Translations under genes and position numbers: made by a program | Notes under the pieces: model-generated | Seen by the model: only the letters and a program-made list of their open reading frames with translations | Told to the model about the DNA's origin: nothing | Database searches by the model: none | Origin: Deltaproteobacteria bacterium | Lineage (GTDB): Bacteria > Desulfobacterota > DSM-4660 > Desulfatiglandales > B25-G16 | Assembly (NCBI GenBank): GCA_020348625.1 | Contig: CP070752.1 | Location: forward strand, 2,029,807 to 2,042,316 | Direction of reading: 5' to 3' | DNA: 12,510 nucleotides | Shown: positions 7,300-12,510 of the stretch, piece by piece | How positions within the stretch are numbered: position 1 is the first letter of the stretch | How the letters are laid out: the number at the start of each line of letters is the position of its first letter

Positions 7300-8328
7300 A
7301 TGTCCAATAGGTGGGCCTTATGGTTTGAGGAATTAGACCAGGAATGTAACGACCAGGTTGGGAAGAAGTGTGCAAACCTGGGTGAGATGACCAAGATGGG
7401 GATGCGTGTCCCCCCGGGCTTTGCCCTCTCATTGGAAGCTTACAAGGATTTTATGTCACTTACAGGGGCTGACAGGGAGACAAAGAAGTATCTGGATAAT
7501 GTGGGGCATGACTTCGAGAACATTCAACATTTTAATGAGGCGAGTGCCGAGTTGCGAAGGATTGTTGAGTCCAAAGACATGCCCCGCGAGATGAGAGAGA
7601 CCGTCTTGTCCCATTACCAGCGATTATGCCAAAGGTGTAATATGGAAGAGATGCCTGTCTCCACCCGATCGGCCGGTGCGGCAAGCCACCCCGGTCAATA
7701 TGAGACCCACCTGAATGTACGAGGAGACCTTGATGTCATCAAAAAGATAAAAAAGGTATGGTCTAGCACTTTCAATCCCAGATCCTTGTCTGCCAGAAAA
7801 CATGCAGGAGCCCCCTTGGAAACTGACCCTATAGGGGTGGCCGTGCTGAAGATGGTGAATGCGCGGACTGCCGGAGTCCTGTTCACGGCCGACCCCAATA
7901 CGGGAGATACCTCGAGAATGATCATCGAGGCCAATTGGGGTTTAGGTGAGAGCGTTGTCGGCGGTGAAGCCTTGCCGGACACATACATTCTGGACAAACA
8001 GAGCTTAAACATAATTGACAGAAAACTAGGAACCAAGAGCAAATACGTGGCCTTTAAGGAAACGGGCATTGCCGAGATGGATACCCCTACCGAAAAGAGT
8101 TGCGCCTTCTGTCTGAGTGATGAGGAAGCAGAGGAAATCGGGAGATTAGGTAAGGTCTTGGAGTCCCACTTCGATGTACCCCAGGACGCCGAATGGGCCG
8201 TAGACCAGGACCTCGATTTCCCGGAAAGCGTCATCCTGTTACAGACACGACCAGAGGTTATCGCTCAAAAAAGGACGCCTGCTGACCAGGTAGTCGATTT
8301 GATGTTAACTCGACTCTTGAGGAGATGA
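7300..8328 (+). CDS. ATP-grasp (PEP synthase N-terminal) subunit, phenylphosphate synthase beta-like
   Basis: The 342-aa protein is the free-standing nucleotide-binding domain of the PEP synthase/pyruvate phosphate dikinase family. Landmarks are VGKKCANLGEM (20-30, variant of VGGKNASLGE), STRSAGAASHPGQYETHLNV (121-140), AGVLFTADPNTGD (191-203), IIEANWGLGESVVGG (208-222), DAEWAVD (296-302) and LLQTRPE (313-319). It stops where full PEP synthases continue into the phosphohistidine domain, and that domain is supplied by the next gene. The 38-kDa size and this split match PpsB of Thauera phenylphosphate synthase. The predicted role is to bind ATP and transfer its beta-phosphate to the partner's histidine, releasing AMP and phosphate. 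ATG 7300 follows AAGGAG with seven bases between. A symbol is withheld because the substrate is not shown. Confidence 0.9.
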   Translation: MSNRWALWFEELDQECNDQVGKKCANLGEMTKMGMRVPPGFALSLEAYKDFMSLTGADRETKKYLDNVGHDFENIQHFNEASAELRRIVESKDMPREMRETVLSHYQRLCQRCNMEEMPVSTRSAGAASHPGQYETHLNVRGDLDVIKKIKKVWSSTFNPRSLSARKHAGAPLETDPIGVAVLKMVNARTAGVLFTADPNTGDTSRMIIEANWGLGESVVGGEALPDTYILDKQSLNIIDRKLGTKSKYVAFKETGIAEMDTPTEKSCAFCLSDEEAEEIGRLGKVLESHFDVPQDAEWAVDQDLDFPESVILLQTRPEVIAQKRTPADQVVDLMLTRLLRR

Positions 8329-8416
8329 ATAAAAGGTGCATTTTATGAGCTAAGGCAATCAACCTTGAGCCGTGTTCGAGAGAGTTTGGTTCACATAAAA
8401 GAAAGGAGGGATGAAA

Positions 8417-10096
8417 ATGTTGCACCCAGCTTATGATCTTACCTTTTACGAATTCGATGATGAAAGGGATACTCAGGTTTACGACGTCCTTTTATGCGAT
8501 CTTGTTCACGGAAAACCTCCGCTGAAACCCCTCTATTTTGGCATCGGCTGGTACTGGTATGTATACGCGATCACGAATGCTGCTGAGACTCTGCATCTGC
8601 CCACCACAAAGGGCTGGGGTTATAGAGTGAGGGATGGGTATCCGTACCTCACCGCAATGCGAACTACTGAAGAAGAGGCAAAGGCCCGAGAACCGATTTT
8701 CAGGGAAAAAATCAAGCCCTTTATAGAGGACTTCGATGGGGTCTGGAATCCCCTTAAAACCGAATTGATGGCGGTATATAAAGAGGCCAAGGAATCGCGT
8801 GGCCTTCGTGAGTGGGATGATATCAAAAAGCTCAGTAACATCGAACTGCTCAAGTTCTTCTTGGATTATGCCTTCGTCATAAATCGTAAGGAGGCCGAAA
8901 CCCATATGATGATGTTAGTGGCTTCCAATTATATCAATGGTCTGTTCCAACAAATGTGGCGTGAGATATTCGGAAAGGAGGCCCCTATAGATCCGGATTT
9001 CGCAAGACTAATGACCGGATATGAGGCCCAAGATACCCTCGTCGTCAGGGAGATGTGGCGGCTTTCCAGAAGGGCGGTTGACATGGGTTTGGAAGATGTC
9101 TTCAAGATCGAGGATAATGAACAAGTGTTGAAGGAACTTGAAAAAAGCGAGGAAGGCAAGAAATGGTTTAACGCATATCGGGAATTTCTCATGGAGCACG
9201 GATGGCGATGTGAACGCATGCATTCCTATGACACCCCTGCATGGGTCGAAAAGCCTAGTCTGGCCATCGGCCGGGTCAAGGTGCTCATGTTCCAGGAGTC
9301 CTTTGCCTTTGACGCCGAGCGTGAGCATCTCATTCGAGAGCGGGAAAAAGCGGAAAAGGAGATACTCGCCAAGTTACCCGCGGAGCAGAGAGAATGGTTC
9401 GGTACCTTAATGAAATCAGCGCAAAAATCGGGTTATTGGAGCGAAGACCATACCTATTTTTGTGATTTCTATGTGGGTGCCATGGGCCATTGGATTGCAA
9501 CTGAAATCGGAAGGCGCTTTGCAGAGGCCGGATGCATCGATGAGCCTGGGGACATCCATTTCCTGCATGCCCACGAGATCAGGAAGGCTGCCGTACCCCT
9601 GGGCGATGTCAACCTGCGCCCTTATGTGCAGAGGAGAAAGGAGGCCTGGGAGAAGAGTTATGACTTAGATCCGCCACCATTTTACGGAAACATTGAGAAG
9701 GCCCAGGATGTATTGAGAAGTGATCCTACGCTTTCGGTATCCACCCAACTCCCCATCGTAAGAGAAGAATTGAAGGCCGACCTCTATGGTGCCGCTGCAG
9801 CTCCCGGTGTGGTAGAAGGAGTGGCCAGGGTCATCGTGGGAGCGGATAGGCTTTCCGAGCTTAAAGAGGGAGACATTCTGGTTGCCCCGGGAACCTCAGC
9901 AGCATGGACCGTTGCCTTTAGCCTCATTAAGGGACTCATCACCGATGGTGGGGGTGCCCTATCCCACCCCGTTATCATGGCACGGGAATACGGCATTCCC
10001 TGTGTAGCCGGCTGCTTACAAGGGACCCAGAAGATAAAGACCGGTCAGAGGGTAAAAGTCGACGGCAACTTAGGCATCGTCTATATCTTGGATTAG
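8417..10096 (+). CDS. Phosphohistidine (PEP-utilizing mobile domain) subunit, phenylphosphate synthase alpha-like
   Basis: The 559-aa protein has a large N-terminal region specific to these phosphotransferases, including GIGWYWYVYA and WSEDHTYFCDFYVG. It ends in a swivelling phosphohistidine domain (about 456-559) with GTSAAWTVA, then TDGGGALSHPVIMAREYGIP holding the carrier His517. PEP synthases have a TxxGGxxxH signature at this place; the SHPVIMAREYGIP form also occurs in phenylphosphate synthase and rifampin phosphotransferase. The PEP/pyruvate barrel of true PEP synthase is absent, so the acceptor is probably a bound small molecule. ATG 8417 is chosen because AGGAGG (8404-8409) is seven bases upstream; ATG 8411 lies only one base from that site (from it the protein is 561 aa and the histidine 519). 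The gap to the ATP-grasp gene is about 90 bases. The enzyme class is well supported; phenol as acceptor is only one possibility. Confidence 0.9.
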   Translation: MLHPAYDLTFYEFDDERDTQVYDVLLCDLVHGKPPLKPLYFGIGWYWYVYAITNAAETLHLPTTKGWGYRVRDGYPYLTAMRTTEEEAKAREPIFREKIKPFIEDFDGVWNPLKTELMAVYKEAKESRGLREWDDIKKLSNIELLKFFLDYAFVINRKEAETHMMMLVASNYINGLFQQMWREIFGKEAPIDPDFARLMTGYEAQDTLVVREMWRLSRRAVDMGLEDVFKIEDNEQVLKELEKSEEGKKWFNAYREFLMEHGWRCERMHSYDTPAWVEKPSLAIGRVKVLMFQESFAFDAEREHLIREREKAEKEILAKLPAEQREWFGTLMKSAQKSGYWSEDHTYFCDFYVGAMGHWIATEIGRRFAEAGCIDEPGDIHFLHAHEIRKAAVPLGDVNLRPYVQRRKEAWEKSYDLDPPPFYGNIEKAQDVLRSDPTLSVSTQLPIVREELKADLYGAAAAPGVVEGVARVIVGADRLSELKEGDILVAPGTSAAWTVAFSLIKGLITDGGGALSHPVIMAREYGIPCVAGCLQGTQKIKTGQRVKVDGNLGIVYILD

Positions 10097-10109
10097 AGAA
10101 CCTTCTCGC

Positions 10110-10138
10110 CCTGAAGGGTGTAACTCTATCCCTTCGGG
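10110..10138 (+). other. Hairpin after the phosphotransferase operon
   Basis: CCTGAAGGG (10110-10118) pairs with CCCTTCGGG (10130-10138) over nine positions, including one G-U pair, around an 11-base loop. It starts 14 bases past the stop codon. No U-tract follows, so it may protect the 3' end rather than terminate transcription alone. Confidence 0.4.
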
Positions 10139-10161
10139 TACATGCCACTCCCTTATGTAAA

Positions 10162-10189
10162 AAGCCACTCCGGCCCGCCGGGGTGGCTT
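10162..10189. terminator. Shared terminator between convergent operons
   Basis: AAGCCACTCCGG (10162-10173) pairs along twelve positions, one of them G-U, with CCGGGGTGGCTT (10178-10189) around the loop CCCG. On the minus strand the stem runs into a stretch of T residues, so it is a good intrinsic terminator for the radical SAM gene that ends at 10232. On the plus strand only CGGCATTTATT follows, so it would be weaker for the phosphotransferase operon. Confidence 0.7.
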
Positions 10190-10231
10190 CGGCATTTATT
10201 GTAAACTCTGCCTACCAACTACTTTCACGCA

Positions 10232-11128
10232 TTAGAATGCACGCATCCACTCCGGCCTGAGCCCGATTTCCCCCCTCACGGCCGCATCAATCATATCCAA
10301 GACCTCCTGCTTACCCTCTGGGAGCCGCGCCCTTACCGGCAAGTAGTTGGATGCATGATTAGAAGAAAAGATGCCGCAACTCAAGTTGGTGTAGGCGATC
10401 ATCTCTCTCATCTCAATCAGCAGCCCCCGTTCATCGGGCAGTTCGAAATCACCTCTCTCATATTCTTCCCAAAGGGGCGTGCCCGGAATCAGTATCACGG
10501 TTAGGGCGCTGGCGAAGTCGGGATCAATCGCGCTGATGAGTTCTCCGGTCGCCCGGGCATGGGCCAGGGACTTTTCCTTCCCCGCAATTCCCAGAAGTAC
10601 CGTAACCGTAAGTTTGATCCCAGCGTTCTTCACCCTTTTGCCCATCTCGAGGCAGTGCTGCGCGCTTGAACCTTTATTGATCTTTTTACGGACCTCATCG
10701 TCTCCGGTTTCAACACCGAGGTAGAGCATGCCCAATCCGTTCTCCCGCAGTTCTGACAATTCTCGGGGAGATTTCATGCTAATGCTTTTTGTATTGGCGT
10801 AGGCCCCGACCCGTCTTACCCAGGGCAGATGTTCCTGAATGCTCTTAAGGATCCACATCAACCTCTTTTGAGGAATAATCAGGGCATCCCCATCCATAAG
10901 AAAGACCTGATCCTGCCTCTTCATATGCTTTGAGGCGAACAGGATATCGCTCAGGATGATGTCATCGTCCTTTATCCGAAACCGTTCATCCTTATAGGTC
11001 CCGCAAAAAGTACATCTATTGTGGGAACATCCCACCGTAACCTGAAGCAGGATACTATATGCCTCGGGAGGTGGCCGAATGCAATTCCCTTCGTAGTGCA
11101 TGCCTTCGCTTTCCGTTGCGCTGCCCAT
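10232..11128 (-). CDS. Radical SAM protein with CX4CX2C cluster motif
   Basis: The 298-aa protein binds its 4Fe-4S cluster through Cys34, Cys39 and Cys42 in GCSHNRCTFC. The spacing is CX4CX2C, not the canonical CX3CX2C, as I recall for a subfamily of COG1032-like radical SAM proteins with GCSHN-type motifs. Other radical SAM features are VFLMDGDALI, a possible glycine-rich SAM-contacting strand, and MLYLGVETGDDEV. There is no cobalamin-binding domain and no extra ferredoxin-like cluster, so it is not a glycyl radical enzyme activase. The reaction is unknown. Its start lies 27 bases past the stop of the enoyl-CoA hydratase gene, with AAGGAGAAGG upstream of ATG 11128, so the two are almost certainly co-transcribed. 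Transcription ends at the hairpin at 10162-10189. Confidence 0.85.
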   Translation of the reverse strand: MGSATESEGMHYEGNCIRPPPEAYSILLQVTVGCSHNRCTFCGTYKDERFRIKDDDIILSDILFASKHMKRQDQVFLMDGDALIIPQKRLMWILKSIQEHLPWVRRVGAYANTKSISMKSPRELSELRENGLGMLYLGVETGDDEVRKKINKGSSAQHCLEMGKRVKNAGIKLTVTVLLGIAGKEKSLAHARATGELISAIDPDFASALTVILIPGTPLWEEYERGDFELPDERGLLIEMREMIAYTNLSCGIFSSNHASNYLPVRARLPEGKQEVLDMIDAAVRGEIGLRPEWMRAF

Positions 11129-11155
11129 CGACTTTCCTTCTCCTTGCCCCTTGTT

Positions 11156-11914
11156 TTATCGTCCCTTATATTTCGGTTTTCGTTCCTCCGCTAATGCTCG
11201 AAGTCCTTCCTGATAATCTTCGCTTTGGAGCATTTCTTCGAAGAAGGCAAGTTCCAGGCTCAATCCATCTTCAAGGGCCATGTTCCTGCCCCGGATCATG
11301 GCCTCTTTTGCTCTTCGAATGGCAAGTGGCCCGTTTTCACAGATCTTGGCTGCCCACTCATTAGCTGTGGGCAAAAGCTGAGCTAAAGGAACCACCTTAT
11401 TGACCAGGCCCACCCGGTATGCTTCTTCGGCAGAAATTGGGGTTCGCAAAAAGATCATCTCCGCAGCTTTGGCTGGAGAAACCATCCGCGGCAATCTTTG
11501 GGTCCCACCTAGGCCCGGTATCAGACCCCGACCTACCTCGGGCATTTGCAAGTATGCGTTCTCTGAAGCGATCCGTATATCACAGGCCAGTGCAATCTCA
11601 AGCCCCCCTCCCCTAGCCGGGCCGTTAATCGCAGCAATTAGGGGCTTCCAGATATCGAGACCCCGCGTGATAGTCGGTGGCACCTGGAACGACTCGTCAG
11701 CCCACGGTCGGAGTAGCTTGTCGTGGTCGGCACCGGTGGAAAAGACCTCGCCAGTGCCCGTGATAATAGCCACCAAGGCCTCGGGATCGTCTCGAACGTT
11801 TATCAACGCCTTGCTGAACGCCTGAAAGGTTTCAGCGTCAATGCGATTGAGCGTCTCAGTGAGATTGAGCGTAATCGTTACAACGTTACCCTCTTTTCCG
11901 TAATGGATAGCCAT
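11156..11914 (-). CDS. Enoyl-CoA hydratase/isomerase family protein
   Basis: The 252-aa protein is a full-length crotonase. Both catalytic glutamates of true hydratases are present: Glu106 in RGGGLEIALACDIRIA and Glu126 in MPEVGRGLIPGLGGTQRL. The oxyanion-hole segment FSTGADHDKL is at 58-67. It most likely adds water to a trans-2-enoyl-CoA in fatty-acid or aromatic ring-cleavage beta-oxidation, though some crotonases catalyse isomerisation or C-C cleavage instead. ATG 11914 is chosen because AAGGAG is six bases upstream and the promoter -10 box lies at 11955-11950; a start at 11950 would fall inside the -10 box. It is the first gene of a two-gene operon with the radical SAM protein. No thiolase, dehydrogenase or CoA ligase is nearby, so its pathway is not shown. 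Confidence 0.93.
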   Translation of the reverse strand: MAIHYGKEGNVVTITLNLTETLNRIDAETFQAFSKALINVRDDPEALVAIITGTGEVFSTGADHDKLLRPWADESFQVPPTITRGLDIWKPLIAAINGPARGGGLEIALACDIRIASENAYLQMPEVGRGLIPGLGGTQRLPRMVSPAKAAEMIFLRTPISAEEAYRVGLVNKVVPLAQLLPTANEWAAKICENGPLAIRRAKEAMIRGRNMALEDGLSLELAFFEEMLQSEDYQEGLRALAEERKPKYKGR

Positions 11915-11949
11915 AAGGATCTCCTTTCCTTCTCTTGGGCCCCGCAACA

Positions 11950-11978
11950 ATTATAGTAAGGGTTGCAGCTCCCGTCAA
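11950..11978 (-). promoter_or_regulatory. Near-consensus sigma70 promoter for the hydratase/radical SAM operon
   Basis: On the minus strand TTGACG (11978-11973, five of six) is followed by a 17-base spacer and a perfect TATAAT (11955-11950). Transcription should start near 11943, leaving a leader of about 29 bases with the Shine-Dalgarno site for ATG 11914. Just upstream, CAGGTGC (11994-12000) and GCGCCTG (12010-12016) form an imperfect inverted repeat that could be an operator. Confidence 0.7.
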
Positions 11979-12139
11979 GGAAGCCACGAATTGCAGGTGC
12001 ATTGCGTTAGCGCCTGAAAGGGGCACTGTATCGCGTACGGGGGCACCAAATTATTGCTTACGGCTATTGCTCCAACTCAGCAAAACATTCTCAATTGAAA
12101 TAGTGGCAGACCATGAAACCCTTTCTTTCGTTCCAAGGC

Positions 12140-12325
12140 TCACGGGCTTGTTTTTTCAGCGGCTTGTTTACGGGGGAGTCTTGCCCCCTCCGCATTCCCT
12201 TCCAGGCTCAGGGCTGCGGTTTCCCCCATACCCAAGCCGCGAAAAGAACTGCGCCCTCCCGCCAGTCTCTCCAGAAACGATTTCATGGTCTTGCCGGTCA
12301 GGAGAATTTGCGTCAGAAAAGACAT
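12140..12325 (-). CDS. Possible 61-aa small protein, unknown function
   Basis: ATG 12325 is preceded on the minus strand by AAGGG with seven bases between, a plausible Shine-Dalgarno site. The product starts MSFLTQILLTGKTMKSFLERL and has GGRSSFRGLGMGETAALSL in its middle and a lysine/arginine-containing C-terminus. Leucine codons are mainly CTG, as in the real genes nearby. There is no signal peptide, cysteine or clear membrane helix. A possible promoter on the same strand is TTGTCA (12394-12389), 18 bases, GATTAT (12370-12365). A longer plus-strand frame covers the same bases but has no ribosome site and looks like its shadow. I do not recognise the protein, and chance is still quite possible. 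Confidence 0.35.
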   Translation of the reverse strand: MSFLTQILLTGKTMKSFLERLAGGRSSFRGLGMGETAALSLEGNAEGARLPRKQAAEKTSP

Positions 12326-12365
12326 CTATGGCCCTTGTATGGCAGTGGTTAGGGAGCTAAAGGAA

Positions 12366-12423
12366 TAATCGAATATTGCTTTTAATCTTGACAAGCTCTA
12401 TTGTTTTAATCGAATATCGATTA
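12366..12423. repeat. Direct repeat and operator-like palindrome in AT-rich end
   Basis: TAATCGAATAT occurs at 12366-12376 and again at 12407-12417, 41 bases apart. The second copy extends into a 17-base palindrome with arms TAATCG (12407-12412) and CGATTA (12418-12423). A TTGACA hexamer (12388-12393) lies between the copies. The arrangement suggests a regulator-binding site at a promoter, but no regulator gene is in view. Confidence 0.35.
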
Positions 12424-12510
12424 CATCAATTGGGCGTGCTATCATTAGTCTTTATTGTCCGTATTATCTGTCACGAACCCCTTCACTCAAGCCTCTTTGG
12501 CAAAAGGCTC

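Larger units (their letters stand above)
11979..12510. other. Right-end region, mostly without recognisable genes
   Basis: Beyond the hydratase promoter about 530 bases hold no protein I recognise. A possible small protein (12325-12140, minus) and an operator-like palindrome (12407-12423) are listed separately. The last 150 bases are AT-rich. A short hairpin with AGCCT/AGGCT arms ends at the window edge and may belong to whatever follows. Confidence 0.45.

Noticed and set aside
7300..10096. One frameshifted PEP synthase gene
   Set aside because: The two frames each have a good ribosome site, a gap of about 80-90 bases and complete domain ends. The large subunit has an N-terminal region not found in PEP synthase, and the PEP/pyruvate barrel is missing.
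10232..11128. Radical SAM protein as activase of the glycyl radical enzyme
   Set aside because: Activases carry a CX3CX2C motif, often with extra ferredoxin clusters, and usually sit beside their enzyme. This protein has CX4CX2C, no extra cluster, and lies 8 kb away in a different operon.
11915..11950. Longer N-terminus for the enoyl-CoA hydratase starting at 11950
   Set aside because: A near-consensus promoter has its -10 box at 11955-11950, so the transcript starts downstream of that codon; ATG 11914 has its own AAGGAG.
11935..12360. Plus-strand open frame of 141 aa
   Set aside because: Its start lies inside the minus-strand hydratase promoter, the product is rich in Pro/Ser with no recognisable domain, and no Shine-Dalgarno site precedes it.

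Overview
The window looks like chromosome of an anaerobic bacterium, most plausibly a sulfate-reducing or syntrophic member of the Desulfobacterota (old Deltaproteobacteria). The grounds are the gene content: an oxygen-sensitive glycyl radical enzyme, a folate/corrinoid-type methyltransferase, a DUF1638 protein, a DUF2284 cysteine-cluster protein, and a split phosphotransferase resembling phenylphosphate synthase. Base composition is near 50% GC by eye, Shine-Dalgarno sites are clear, and several genes start with GTG or TTG. The taxon is inferred, not demonstrated. No tRNA, rRNA, CRISPR array, insertion sequence or phage gene was seen.

Layout. (1) 1-1971, minus strand: 657 codons of a glycyl radical enzyme that runs off the left edge; its catalytic cysteine is present but its glycyl-radical loop lies outside. 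(2) 1972-2395: a divergent control region with a good sigma70-type promoter in each direction. (3) 2396-4076, plus: a DUF1638 protein and a pterin-binding methyltransferase, probably one transcript. (4) 4198-5190, plus: a ten-helix EamA/DMT transporter. (5) 5191-5716: non-coding. (6) 5717-6376, plus: a DUF2284 metal-binding protein, more AT-rich than its neighbours. (7) 6552-10096, plus: an operon-like run of a RutB-like cysteine hydrolase, an ATP-grasp subunit (342 aa) and a phosphohistidine subunit (about 560 aa). The last two together equal one split PEP-synthase/rifampin-phosphotransferase-type enzyme. (8) 10162-10189: a hairpin terminator shared by convergent genes. (9) 11914-10232, minus: an enoyl-CoA hydratase followed by a radical SAM protein, driven by a near-consensus promoter. 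(10) 11915-12510: mostly non-coding, with one possible 61-aa small protein and an operator-like palindrome.

How the parts may fit together. The subunit pair at 7300-10096 has the architecture of phenylphosphate synthase: an ATP-grasp subunit, plus a subunit with a substrate domain and a phospho-carrier histidine. It should therefore phosphorylate a small molecule from ATP, giving AMP and phosphate. No carboxylase and no third subunit accompany it here, and a RutB-like hydrolase sits directly upstream, so the substrate may not be phenol. The glycyl radical enzyme and the DUF1638/methyltransferase pair share a divergent control region, which hints at C-C, C-N or C-O cleavage coupled to methyl transfer. 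The corrinoid partner and the radical-enzyme activase are not in this window. All links between modules are inference from position.
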